64,000 nucleotides of DNA from Fistulifera solaris (Eukaryota > Bacillariophyta > Bacillariophyceae > Naviculales > Stauroneidaceae). Positions 1 to 10,545 of this stretch are shown one piece after another. The DNA lies in assembly GCA_030295235.1 (NCBI GenBank), contig AP026137.1, forward strand, positions 744,001 to 808,000, read 5' to 3'. The number at the start of each line of letters is the position of its first letter. Positions within the stretch are counted from its first letter, which is position 1. Under the pieces are notes generated by a model. The model saw only the letters and a program-made list of their open reading frames with translations. It made no database searches and had not been told where the DNA came from. A program made the translations under genes and the position numbers.

Positions 1-1
1 G

Positions 2-783
2 CGAGTCACACGTGCCATGGTATTGTCCGTCCTACAAATGATTCATGTTTGGGTGGACCAGTTGGCGCAGGGCAGTGACAACAATCTCGGAGCACAAAAG
101 GCGGGGACTGTTTGGGAAAAATGCAATGTGATTTTGGAAAACGACTTCCGCAAGGGAATCGGAATTGCATACGACGAGACTTGCTTACTTATATGAAAGA
201 TTGTGCCGATACCATGACAGAATTTCAAGATTTGATTGACCAGGGACCGTCCACTGCGGAACGAGCGGAAGTTCTCGACACCAATGATACTGATTTTTCG
301 GTTTTGCACATGTTACAGCAAGCCTTAGACGGAGACGAAAGCACTTATACCGAGAACGAGCTTCCAGTCGCCACGGCCACTCTCTACCTAATCAAGCTAT
401 CTCGCGGTTGCATCAATTTATCGATGCAGTGCATGGAGGAGATCACGGGATATGCAGCTGATCATGAAGAAGTAAGTCGACTTGATTGGATATCCAAGTT
501 GTATGACTTGGCACATGATGTGGGCGTTGGGGTGACCGATCTCGGGGCGACAATGTACCCGCCATTACAAGTCAGTTCTCTCAAGGAGCAAGTCGAACAC
601 CAATGCACCGTAATACGGAATCTTTTATCGTGTGTTTCCGAGCTCAGAGAATTTATTCGAAAAGCGACCAATTCGAATCAGACGTTGTCCTTGGATACAA
701 TTTCATTGTTTTCAAAACTGGAGACTGCATTTCAAAAACGGCACGGAGAAGCAATGCATGCTATTGAAATGTTCACTTCATGA
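2..783 (+). CDS. CCNDBP1: Cyclin-D1-binding protein 1 (GCIP)-like, 5' partial, with a frame break
   Basis: Helical protein of the CCNDBP1/GCIP family, which in animals binds cyclin D1 and HLH factors. The family resemblance is clearest in the second half: a RLDWISKLYDLAHDV stretch followed by VTDLGATMYPPL matches the conserved 'LDDIVDISDEISPSVDDLALSIYPPM' block in position and pattern. The start lies beyond the left edge. Codons 2-145 read in one frame (AGTVWEKCNVILEND) and the rest reads in another (LPQGNRNCIRRDLLTYMKDC); one missing base near 143-147 would join them. It ends with TGA at 781-783. Family assignment is fairly sure; function in this organism is inferred. Confidence 0.72.
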
Positions 784-1518
784 TTACCTGATATTTCTTC
801 GTTCGGTTGATAATGCATGGCGTCTACCAACGTGAGATGAGGAGTTGATGGTTGCTAGATCTTAGCCCTGGACGATCATAGTTTTCCAAAGATCTCGCAT
901 GAGCAGGTACCGGTAAGATACGTTTGACTATAAGTTTTGATACCACTTTAATTTATTCAAAACAGAACGTACACAAACGCTTATACTAGAGATGTTGATA
1001 GATGTTCTATGTTATGCTCGTGTACCTGGTGTTTTTGTGCGTGACCTTCGCAAAGGTCGAATGCAAACGGGGGCGGAGAATGACGAAAGGATTGAGTATC
1101 GATCAACGATCGATCAATTCGATGTTTTCTTCCACTTCTCCGTTAACAAAGCCATCAAACGCGTCGTTTTATCACAAGAAGAGTCCAAACGAGATCCGGG
1201 AGACCTAGATGTATCCATCGAAGGCTTTTAGTCGATCGGATAATCTAGTAAGGGTCATTCAGGTGATTTTGACGCTCCGACGGAAACGCAACAAAATGAC
1301 GCAACAAGCTTGGAATACGGCCGTAATGGGTCTATGCCTTACCGCGATTTGCTTAGTGGGATTTTTCTTCCTTTCGGCTGGAAACAACGCAGAAAACGCG
1401 CAATCTTTCACTCATTCAAAAGGACAGAGTTCACGAAGTCGTCACCGAATTATGCAGTAAAATCCCAGACTCGTTTCGTTTCTTTGTGGAGAGTCTTTGC
1501 AACATTTTCAGCAACTAC
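784..1518. other. Intergenic region, no convincing gene
   Basis: Several short open frames lie here. One from 1002 has a signal-peptide-like start (MFYVMLVYLVFLC) and ends at 1208; another from 1209 carries one hydrophobic helix and ends at 1460. Neither resembles a family I know, and they overlap each other. The stretch 1357-1518 is open in the frame of the downstream CENP-V-like gene but has no ATG, so it could be part of an unseen upstream exon. Confidence 0.4.
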
Positions 1519-2925
1519 ATGAATGAAAGGTTTAGAAAGGCTAAAACAGAACTGATGGAAGACGTAGTTGACATGACGATCGTTAATCATGCTGGTTCCT
1601 GTCAATGCGAAGCTGTTACGTTTATGGTACGTTAAGATTGAAATGGGGCCGAGTGAGTTATGTAATTACTTTCACTGACCTGAAATGTACTTTGATAGAT
1701 GGAAGCCCCACGCAGTCTAAAGATCGAACCGCCGTCGATGAAAGGCGCACACGATGATGACGCCTTGGATTTGAATAGTTTTCCCAAAACGATTGTGCAA
1801 CAAAAACATTTTTCTCTGATCCAGGGAAAAGAAAACATTCGCAGCTACCAAAAGCCATTCAAACCCAAAGAAACAGAATATCATCATGCGCTAGCCGTTT
1901 ACGCCTTTTCGCACCGTTCGAAGCGTGATCAAGCGCTCAATCCGAACACGATCCAAACGTTTTGCGGGCTGTGCGGAACACAATTGGTGTGGAAGCCTCA
2001 CCACAAACGAGACGCTCATCCTTTGCTTCACGTCAATGTTCACTGCCTCAAATCAAGCTGGATACCCCTACCCGAAACAGAGCATCACTTGGCCAACCAA
2101 AAAACTGTCACTTTGTCAAGAAAGTCTGTAACACTCGATATACAAAAGCGCAGAGATTCGTCCGGTGAGTTGTCCACAATTCCTTCAACTGTATCCAGTG
2201 CGACCTCCAGCGTGCACAGCGAAAAAGAGGAAAACAAACTCGTTCATACGGAAGCGTCAACAACTTCGGAAGACGGTTTAGAAAAGGCCAAGTACGACAG
2301 CACAGTGCACGATCCTTCGGAGCAAAAATTGCACTCATTTTCAAGTGTTGAAGGGGAAGATATGGAGCGATCCGTTTGCTCTGAAACAGCTTCGACTGTA
2401 ACAACTTCATCTATGTCCATGACAAGTGGATGGCGTCTTCGCGATCCCAACGGGGTTTGGAATTCCATGGGGTCGGCAACATCTACGAACTCCAAAATTA
2501 GCTTAGAAGACAGGCTTTGTGACAAAGACTCACAAGATGCTTTGTTGTTTCAGATGCGCAAGCATCTTTCTAGTCACACGAGTCCGCGAAATGCACTTCT
2601 CAAATCATTGGACGGTGACGAGGATGAAAGCGACTCTCGATCGAACGATGACGAAAAGTCAACCGCCACTTCGGTGACAGACAATATACCCGCTACTCCT
2701 GCTACAAAGAGAAAAACAACCCCCATGTCAAACACAAAGAAAAGTCTGTTTGGTAGTGGATTAAGATCTAAAGCAGCAAAGGTAGTTGACGATGACAGCA
2801 GCGCTTCCGTGGTGTCTGCCCTCGATAACGAAAGTCCGGGCTTCATCCCACCCTTATCTTCCCAAAGTCAAGTTTACGAGCCGCCCTCCATCTTTTTCAA
2901 CAAATTGCTTCGACCAACAAGATAG
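1519..2925 (+). CDS. CENP-V/GFA-domain protein with long Ser/Thr-rich tail
   Basis: Two exons, 1519-1626 and 1699-2925, with a 72-nt phase-0 intron (GTACGT...TAG), give about 444 residues. Exon 1 ends in GSCQCEAVTFM, the first zinc motif of the GFA/CENP-V fold. Exon 2 continues EAPRSLKIEPP, then IQGKENIRSYQ, then TFCGLCGTQLVW and HVNVHCL, the second zinc pair and typical domain end. The central C-x-C-x2-C motif that carries the reactive cysteine in formaldehyde-activating members appears absent. About 260 residues of acidic, Ser/Thr-rich, low-complexity sequence follow. The start at 1519 is the first ATG in frame, but the frame is open upstream, so a further 5' exon is possible. Function is not predictable; CENP-V-type proteins are not all enzymes. 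Confidence 0.72.
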
Positions 2926-2978
2926 CTGCGCTTTATACCCGGAAAATATATAGAATTATTATGACAAGCAGCTAGCTT

Positions 2979-3584
2979 TTATGAATTGGCGTCTAGAACA
3001 ACTGTCGTTTCCAAGGGTCGTTCAAAAATGAGCACGGCTTCGTCCGTGCGAGTTTGTGTGTTGGAAATGAGAGCTTCCATAACTTCTTTCCACGTACGTG
3101 CGGTCATGACATCATACATGTAGCACTGCCATTTGATACTGCCTCCGACAAACGATCCCACCGTATTCGCGATGCTTTCCCCTCGTGGCAATCCAATCGC
3201 AAAGCGCGACGTGTACCTCAGAATATCCCCTTCTCGTTCTCCACCCGGTCCATCTTGAGTGCATAACACAAATCCCCGAGCCGGCGCGACGGCAATTTGA
3301 AACGGTACCCGATATCGAACGACAATGGCTTCCGAGGGCACGGCCAAGATAGAAGGAAATGTCACTTGCACGGCTTGATTGGACGTCGACGGTGGGAGTT
3401 CAAGGGGAATGGAAAATCGTTCACCAACGGCTTGTCTTGTTATGGAATTATTATTTCTTATTATTAGTTGTTTTCGATGTGCTATGAGAAAGCCACTGCC
3501 GAGATGTCGAGCGAGGAGCAGTGACCACGCAATCAGTTGCCTTACGGATAGTCTCATTATTTTCTTTATACCTGGTAACTGCAT
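2979..3584 (-). CDS. Hypothetical protein with N-terminal hydrophobic segment
   Basis: An uninterrupted 201-residue frame, tail to tail with the CENP-V-like gene (53 bp apart). The ATG at 3584 is the first in frame. Residues about 14-30 (LSVRQLIAWSLLLARHLG) form a signal or anchor helix. The remainder looks like a globular domain with GFVLCTQDGPGGE, ILRYTSRFAIGLPRGES and TARTWKEVMEALISN, ending in a short acidic tail. I recall similar sequences only as uncharacterised algal proteins and cannot name a fold. A secreted, ER or plastid location is likely from the leader, but there is no clean ASAFAP motif. Confidence 0.6.
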   Translation of the reverse strand: MQLPGIKKIMRLSVRQLIAWSLLLARHLGSGFLIAHRKQLIIRNNNSITRQAVGERFSIPLELPPSTSNQAVQVTFPSILAVPSEAIVVRYRVPFQIAVAPARGFVLCTQDGPGGEREGDILRYTSRFAIGLPRGESIANTVGSFVGGSIKWQCYMYDVMTARTWKEVMEALISNTQTRTDEAVLIFERPLETTVVLDANS

Positions 3585-4251
3585 TGCAAACGAGGGCAAC
3601 CAAGATCGCTGAGCACGTGTGACTGAACCGAAAAGGAAATTTGTATACTTGGCGAAGGAATGAACGTAGGTAAAGTAAATCAAGCTGTAATCTAATTCAA
3701 TTCAAAAGAAATAAGCAAAGCCGACAACAACAACAAAAATGTTGTCGCATTCGTCACAGTGACAAGTATTATTACCGGTGTGTTGGTAGCACGGATTTAG
3801 CTACGCATTTTAGAAATTTTACTTTGTGCCCTATACAAGCTCATTATTATAGATCGCAATGTAGATTACTTTTTCTTGTGACTGTGTTTCAGCCATGAGT
3901 CCTGATTTATTTTCCTTCGATTGCATTCAACCAACAAAAAGCTATCAAACGTCTTTGTACAATTTGATTTGTGCAGTCATAGTTGAGAGGCTATGATTGA
4001 GAGGGTTTCGCAACTGCATTAGGTGGAAGCGATGACGGAGACCTCTATAACAGGTTGTGATGTTCACGACTCACGGGCCGTGACCCGTGACTGATAGCTT
4101 CTTTTCCGTCCTTCCTCCTCCTCCATCCGTTTTGATTTCTTTTATTGTTTTCTTTGCGGCACCATGAGCAAAGCAAATCCTTCTGTCAATTCTCGTTCTA
4201 CCGGCTGAGTTTCATTTCCTTTCTTATACATCAACAAGAAACACGGCGAAC
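3585..4251. other. Intergenic region, divergent promoters
   Basis: This 667-bp gap lies between the divergently transcribed hypothetical gene (-) and POLR1C (+), so it should hold both promoters. It contains a GC-rich dyad around 4066-4100 built from CACGACTCACGGGCCGTGACCCGTGACTG-like pieces, and pyrimidine-rich tracts (CCTTCCTCCTCCTCC) at about 4110-4125. I see no gene or RNA. Confidence 0.5.
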
Positions 4252-5443
4252 ATGGTAGCAGGTGGCGTGTACGTTGTCAAAGAAAGCGGACTAGAGTTTC
4301 AGCAAAATCATCAAAGCGACGAATCACCCGTTTCTTCCGATGCCTATCTGAAGCAATTTAGGTGCGTTGTTGCATGGAATAACTGTAAAAGTGTCGTTCT
4401 TTTTACGTCAGATATACTCATATTACACACAGAGATGGTTTTGAAATGAGAATCTTGGAGCAAAACTCGCCCAACGAGTTGGTATTGGAACTACTGCACG
4501 TCGATACTTCCTTTGTCAACGCACTTCGACGCATTTTACTCGCCGAAGTTCCCACTGTCGCCTTGGAAAATATATTCATGTGGAATAACACCAGTATCAT
4601 TCACGACGAAGTTTTAGCCCACCGACTTGGATTGATTCCCTTGAATATAGATGCACGCTTATTGGAGGCACCCGATGAAGAAGATGATAGTCCCACCGAT
4701 CGCAACACGGTTGTCTTCCGAATGATGGTCAAATGCACCAAGCCACCCAAAGAAGAGGATGCGTTCATGAATGACAATGACGAAGAGACCCCCGTCGCCA
4801 GTAGAGATACCACCCTGTCACCCCCAGCCGCCGCGGCGGCGAGTCGTCCACCATCTTGTCCCAAGATCGTCCGTACACGAAGCACGTGTATTCACGGGAC
4901 TTGGAATGGGTACCCCAGGGAGATCAAGCGACCCGCTTTCCCCAAGGGTTACGCCCCATGCACGACGATATCCTCATTGCCAAATTACGCCCCGGACAAG
5001 CGATTGAATTGGAAGCGCACGGGCGAGTGGGAATTGGGAAAGACCATGCGAAGTATTCACCCGTAGCTACCGCGTCGTATCGACTCATGCCTCGGATTGA
5101 ACTGTTGGAAGATATTTACGACGAATTGGCGGAAGAACTTGTGCACGTCTACGAGCCGGGTGTCTTTGATTTGGTGCCGGTGACCGACGTTCCCGGACGG
5201 CGTTGTAAAGCAGTCTTGGTCAACCCGTACGCTTGCACCATGTCCCGCAATTATATGCGCAATCCTGCATTGAAAAAGGCGATTGCCATGAGTCGTATTT
5301 CCGATCATTTTATTTTTTCAATCGAATCCATTGGGATGTACAATCCGGCCGTCCTCGTCGCCGAAGCTCTTCGAATATTACAGCGCAAATGCACGCGACT
5401 CATGGATCTGATTGATGAAAGCCAAGACCAACCTGTAGCGTAA
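4252..5443 (+). CDS. POLR1C: DNA-directed RNA polymerases I and III subunit RPAC1
   Basis: The alpha-like subunit (AC40) shared by RNA polymerases I and III; it pairs with AC19 as the assembly platform. Proposed exons are 4252-4361, 4433-4800 and 4866-5443. Intron 1 is clear (71 nt, AG|GTGCGT...ACACAG|AG) and restores FRDGFEMRILEQ. Family motifs include VDTSFVNALRRILLAEVPT, HRLGLIPLNID, RPMHDDILIAKLRPGQ, GIGKDHAKYSPVATASYRL and a C-terminal ESIGMYNP segment. The frame changes between 4794 and 4866 where an acidic, Ala/Pro-rich insert lies. A 65-nt intron, 4801-4865 (GTAGAG...CCAAG), fixes it exactly, but its splice sites are weak, so a frame break is the alternative. It is tail to tail with the next gene (36 bp). 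Confidence 0.9.
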
Positions 5444-5479
5444 TGAAAAAGTAAAAACATGAATTCTAGAGAAATTGCC

Positions 5480-6987
5480 TTATCGTATAATAACATAATC
5501 AGAAAAATAATATAGGAAATCGACGAGGCTCTCATCTGGAGACCGATTTCTTGCCCGGCTCTTTACTGCCTTACTTCCAAATCGGACTCCTCCGGCACGT
5601 GATAGCGTGCAATCTACGAGACCCAACTCTCGGGCACTCTCCGCCCAATAGGGAGTCTTCCCGCGCGACTTGTCGACGGCACGGCGGAGTTCCCATTCTT
5701 TCCGCACCGACGGAGGCAAGTTTTTACACTTGCTCAGGTGACATCTCGTCCAGTTGGTCACCAGTCGATAGATTTCGTTGCACGACTTGGGGTAAAAGAC
5801 GGCCATGGTCGCTTCATTCTCGCGTTTGGGGTCGTTCACCCGATTTGCGGCGCAGTGTACACACTGCAGTCCTATGCGTCCGGTCATTGTATTGGACGTT
5901 TCATCTTTTCCGGGTTCAATGACAAAGAGTTCAAGTAATTCCGATCGGATGAAACAATGGAGTGAATTCAGATGCAGATTGTCGGTCGGCAGCGCCAATC
6001 GCTTCGGATAATCGTCCGGGATGATACAAGGTGGCGGTCTGCTCGATGGACTACTCGGTTCTGTCGCTTCCTCTTCCAATGCAATGTCGTGATGAGGAAT
6101 GGCCCCCGGAATGGGCGATTTGGACGCCGAGTTGGATCGTAGACCCAAAAGGAGCGATGCATCTTGGACTGAAGGTGTCGCTTTTCCACTTTTGCCGGAA
6201 CACCATTCTCGACTTTGTGAAAGGCCGATGTACTGGAAGGCTCACGGAGTGTTTTACCGAAGGACTCTTCCAACCGCTGATTCATTGGAGGCTTGTTTTT
6301 CTGTTCCATCTTTTCGGTACGGATCTTGGGAGGTGCCGAGGAAGGAACTTGTTTCGTAGGAGGTGCCGGTGGAGGAGAAGGGGATCTCGGAGAGTTGTGA
6401 TGATCATCGGAGGATTGACTGTTCGCCATGACAATTTCCTGCATCCGATAGTGCATAGGGTCCGGTGGGTACGAGAACTCGGGGGTATTTCTCACCGGGC
6501 GATGGAAATGTCCGTGCGCCAAAGGTGTAGATTGATAGTTCATGACGTTCGGCTGATACGGATAATGATTCATGCCGTGAAATGGAGGAAAAGGACGCCC
6601 TTGACGTTGTGGATACATCATAGGATTGTGCATCTGCGGCATCATTCCTGAATATTGCCCATTGTAATTTCTCGGATGACTCGAAGGAGTCGAATGAGGA
6701 AATGCACCACCGCCGTAGGCGTGCATTTCACCCTGATGATGAAAAGCACGTTCGGGAGGCGAAGGACGTTGTGGGCGTCCCTCGTTTGGAGCATTGTATG
6801 TCCTCATCAATGGCAGAGCCATATCCGCCCGATGCGAAGATTTTGCCGCCAAAGAGTCCTGCTCTTGAGAACCGGCTTCCGGCCGACTCGGATACCGCGC
6901 ATTCACCGCTTGTAACGGTGCTCGCGGATAGGGAGCCATGTTGGAAGCGTTGTGAGCCGAATGCTGCATGCTCGACTCCGGTGTCAT
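5480..6987 (-). CDS. Hypothetical protein with Cys/His motif, algal type
   Basis: Two exons on the minus strand, 6987-6246 and 6168-5480, separated by a 77-nt intron with a good donor and acceptor (GTGAGC...TTCAG). Splicing joins ESFGKTL to LQDASLLLGLRSN and gives about 476 residues. The N-terminal half is low complexity: Pro, His, Tyr, Met and Asn rich with many polar repeats. The C-terminal third holds the only globular part: IGLQCVHCAA, then MAVFYPKSCNEIYRLVTNW and HLSKCKNLPPSVRKEW, a C-x2-C ... H-x3-C pattern that could bind zinc. I know such motifs from uncharacterised diatom proteins. Regulatory or nuclear roles are guesses. The ATG at 6987 is the first in frame; a GTG-led extension to 7023 exists. 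Confidence 0.68.
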
Positions 6988-7716
6988 GGTGCAATGGAGC
7001 CACCGCGCCTGTGAGAGAGACACCCAAAAAAGAGCCGGTGGCTTTGCGTTCTGTCAACCAGAGATAGCCACGCTAATAAATACCACCTATTCCTATGTAA
7101 CCAACGGTCTCTCTAATTGAATTAGAATAACGGAAACATTTTAAAAATACTTAGCGCGCAGGCATACCCCATTTCCTATATAAGGGTTTATTATTATCCC
7201 CGCCGTTACCTAAGATTTAGAAACAAATCTCGTTGCTCGTTGCTCCATAAAGACAGGACTGGTTTGAATGAAAAGTGTACTTTTGCTACTATAGTGAAGG
7301 AAATGTCTTTGTTAACGGCACTGAGCGGAATGGAGGGAGAGAGATATTGGAAATTGGCTGGAAATTGGTAGATATTCTTTCTCAAAACGATTCCAGATTC
7401 CTTTTATACGCGGTACGACTCTAATCCTCCCAACAACTTGAAGCTTGCTCGAAGATCGCAAAGAAGTCACGTAGACGAGGCACTGTGACGTGTCCGCTCT
7501 ACTCAGGGACAGATAGTGGACTTACCTTTCTCTCTCTTGTGGTCGTCGATGTTTTCGGGTCCGCAGGCAGGCCACTTGCGTCAGTTTCAAAACCATGTTC
7601 GTTGTGTGCGAGAGCGAGAGAGCCTTCTGTCGTCGCTGCGGAGGTTTCTCTATCTTCACACCCGAACGTAATTGTTGCGGCATTCTCGAGTCCTATTTAC
7701 ATCAAATTAATTCACC
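6988..7716. other. Intergenic region between divergent genes, petC promoter side
   Basis: A 729-bp gap upstream of petC and of the minus-strand hypothetical gene. It is AT-rich around 7080-7200, with TATATAAGGGTTTATTATTAT near 7175-7195. Positions 7605-7625 carry GAGAGCGAGAGAG. No coding frame or RNA gene was recognised. Confidence 0.45.
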
Positions 7717-8465
7717 ATGAAGGTCTTATCTTCAATTGTTGCTCTCGTTGCCGCTAGTTCGGTTTCGGCTTTTGCTCCTTTGGCGACTCCTTCGAGCCGA
7801 TCGGTGGTCACCCAAATGGCCGCGTCCGAGGAGCTGTACATTGACGATGAGCGTCGTTTTATCATGAACTTGATCATGGTCGGTGCCGGAGGTTTGACGG
7901 TTCTAGGTCTGGGTGTTCCATACATTGCCTTCTTTGTTCCTCCTGGTTCCGGCGGTGGTTCGGGAGGTGTCCCCGCAAAGGATGCTTTGGGTAACGACAT
8001 TTTGTCGAAAGAATACCTTGCCGCAAAGCCGGCGGGAGATCGTTCTCTGGCGCAGGGTTTGAAAGGAGATGCTACGTAAGTTTTGTGTTGTTTTACTGCT
8101 ATTTGAGAATGATCTGTCGTATAGCCTTTTTCTTACACTCTTTTCTCATTCATCTTTTCAATAAAACCTTTTCTCATTTTAACAGTTACTTGATTGTCAA
8201 GGACGACAAGACACTCGAAAAGTACGGATTGAACGCCGTCTGCACTCACTTGGGATGTGTCGTCCCCTGGTCGGCGGCCAACAACAAGTTCATGTGCCCC
8301 TGCCACGGATCGCAATACGCCCCCGATGGTGCCGTGGTACGTGGACCGGCTCCGCTTCCTTTGGCCTTGGCGCACTGCGATATCGATGAAGCCAGCGACA
8401 AGATTCTGTTCAGTCCCTGGACAGAGACCGATTTCCGTACGGGAGAAAAGGGATGGTGGAACTAA
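7717..8465 (+). CDS. petC: Cytochrome b6f Rieske iron-sulfur subunit, plastid-targeted
   Basis: Rieske 2Fe-2S protein of the cytochrome b6f complex, passing electrons from plastoquinol to cytochrome c6 or plastocyanin in the thylakoid. Exons are 7717-8075 and 8186-8465, with a 110-nt intron (GTAAGTTTT...TTTAACAG) whose removal yields GDATYLIVKDD. The leader is a signal peptide ending [13 protein letters not shown], the bipartite signal motif of secondary red plastids. Residues about 50-70 form the single membrane helix, followed by the Gly-rich hinge ([10 protein letters not shown]). Cluster ligands are in CTHLGC and CPCHGSQY. The C-terminus, GEKGWWN, is typical. About 212 residues, complete. 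This gene is the strongest evidence for the host type. Confidence 0.97.
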
Positions 8466-8674
8466 GTCTACAGATTCTATCTTTAAAAAGTTACTCTACG
8501 TAAGCGAACGTTTGACCCCCCTCTTGGTGCTTTTGAATAACAATCTACAAGTACACTATAGCTCCCTTCCATATCCTTACAACATTTACTGTGCATCGTA
8601 AGCAAACGGCGTTCCTTATTCTTATTATCTATGATCTTCGTGAATAATTAATGTAACAACCTGCAATGATTACT

Positions 8675-10345
8675 TTAATTGTAAAACCCATCGTCCGCGT
8701 CTACTGCCGTGAAAGACTCGACCTTGGCTTTGGTCCCCGCGGGCATGATGTGCCCCGGTCCCACTTGACAGTCATTCAGATTGCAATTCTCGGCAATCCG
8801 AACTTGAGAAGCCACGACCGTGTTTTGCAAAATGGTGTTTTCACCAATCTCCACGTCTTCGATCAAGACGACATTGTTCAAACGACACTTGCTACCAATC
8901 TTGCATCCGCGGCCCACCACGGTGGATTTGAAGGTGACCTTGTCGCCAATTGTGCTTCCGGGAAGGACTACCGATTGGAATTTGGCGTTGGTTTCTGTTT
9001 GTGGCGCCAAATCCAAGAATTGTCGACCTGATGCGTGATGTTGTAAGGACGCGTTCAAACATTCGCGATTCGCGTACAAATAGGATGGAACGGAATGGGA
9101 CCGAAAGACCGAAGAAGCGGTCACGGTCGCCCGGACGGCATATTCTTGGCTCAATAACAATGATGAATCTTCGGAATGAGACGAATCATGAACTCCACCC
9201 TCCGGATCGTGCATGGCACCGTTGTCGTCTCCCGCACTGGTCAAAGATAACGGCTGACGCTTCTGCGACGGTTGTTTCAACAAGCGGAGAAGCGTTTCGG
9301 TTCTATCTCGATCCTCCGGTTTCAATGCACTACCAAACGTGGCAGCAATCCCCTTGTATTGACGACTGATCAACAACGGCAATAAATCCTCCTGAAGAGA
9401 AACCACCGTCGACGCTCGTGCTTGCAGCAACTGTCGAATCCACGGTGACAGGACATAGACATGTACATCATTCCAATCGAGACCCACTTGAACACGCCCA
9501 CCCGTAAGCCGTTGTCTGGGCAAAACGAATTTGGGAGACGCTCCCGTCATGTGCACATCTTCCTCCACATCCATCTTGGGTTGCTTGCTAATGAGGCGTG
9601 GCCCCGATGTTTGGAGACGATCATACGATAGTGCCACGTATTCAATTTCTTCCTCTTCACGTGCCAGACCGCCCTTCTTTTGCTTGGCCGATTCTTTGAG
9701 TGGCATCCCATTTTCATCCATTTCACATACATCCGTCAGCAATATAGTACAAGCCGCCTTGGGATGTTGGTTATTGAGACCCGAATTTCCTTGTCGATGT
9801 TGATGAATCAAGGTTTTCAAAGGTTGATCATCCAATACAACCAAATCTCCCGGAAAGAGAACCACATGACTGGATGGATGGACACACGGTCGCGATCCTC
9901 CTAGCCTTTGTTCAGAAAGTTGCGTCGCTTCGATTTGCCGTAATGCATCTCCGGAACCAGCACACGGTTCATGTAAACGCACTACCGTAATTTGACAACT
10001 TTGCAACTGGAATGAAACAGGAACGTTTCGTTGTTCCGCGGAAGCCAGAGGATCTTCCATAGGAAATTCCGTCGTTTCCTCCTCTTTGGGTCCTCCGACC
10101 AGTTGTTGTAACGACGGAATGGTGACGGCATCTTCCGCGGAAATCGCCACAACACATTCCGTAAAACCGGTCGATTGAATGACGCGTAGTAATCGATGCA
10201 ATAAAGGGACACCGACAATGGGCAATAAATGCTTCGGATGACGAAGAGATGTCAGAGGAAACAGACGAGTACCGACGGAACTAGCCAAAATGACGGCGGT
10301 AAATTCACAAAAGGAAGAATTGGAATTGCTATTGCCGGTCATCAT
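8675..10345 (-). CDS. EIF2B3: Translation initiation factor eIF2B subunit gamma
   Basis: Single-exon gene of 556 residues. eIF2B is the guanine nucleotide exchange factor for eIF2; gamma belongs to its catalytic arm with epsilon. The N-terminus has the nucleotidyltransferase-like fold: FTAVILASSVGTRLFPLTS, then RHPKHLLPIVGVPLLHRLL and GFTECVVAIS. The C-terminal quarter is a left-handed beta helix of hexapeptides (VVLPGSTIGDKVTFKSTVVG, then CKIGSKCRLNNVVLIED). No C-terminal W2/HEAT domain is present, which argues against the epsilon subunit. An insert of about 100 residues lies in the middle. The start ATG at 10345 leads into a short Asn/Ser stretch before the domain. Confidence 0.85.
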   Translation of the reverse strand: MMTGNSNSNSSFCEFTAVILASSVGTRLFPLTSLRHPKHLLPIVGVPLLHRLLRVIQSTGFTECVVAISAEDAVTIPSLQQLVGGPKEEETTEFPMEDPLASAEQRNVPVSFQLQSCQITVVRLHEPCAGSGDALRQIEATQLSEQRLGGSRPCVHPSSHVVLFPGDLVVLDDQPLKTLIHQHRQGNSGLNNQHPKAACTILLTDVCEMDENGMPLKESAKQKKGGLAREEEEIEYVALSYDRLQTSGPRLISKQPKMDVEEDVHMTGASPKFVLPRQRLTGGRVQVGLDWNDVHVYVLSPWIRQLLQARASTVVSLQEDLLPLLISRQYKGIAATFGSALKPEDRDRTETLLRLLKQPSQKRQPLSLTSAGDDNGAMHDPEGGVHDSSHSEDSSLLLSQEYAVRATVTASSVFRSHSVPSYLYANRECLNASLQHHASGRQFLDLAPQTETNAKFQSVVLPGSTIGDKVTFKSTVVGRGCKIGSKCRLNNVVLIEDVEIGENTILQNTVVASQVRIAENCNLNDCQVGPGHIMPAGTKAKVESFTAVDADDGFYN

Positions 10346-10545
10346 GCGGATAAATTGATCTTCTAAATTAAGAGTAATCTTTCAATAAGATCTTTAAAAT
10401 AAATGTGGATGTTTTATTCCAACGAGATCATTCAACAACGCAACCCTTTTGTCGTCCTCGATCGTTTTGTGCGGTCGTCCCCACCAAAAGGAGCCGATTT
10501 CATGGAACGGGACTTAAATCAAGTTAAGTCACCTGGGCACAAACG

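Noticed and set aside
1002-1208. Small secreted protein gene
   Set aside because: Only a hydrophobic start supports it; overlapping frames are equally long and there is no homology.
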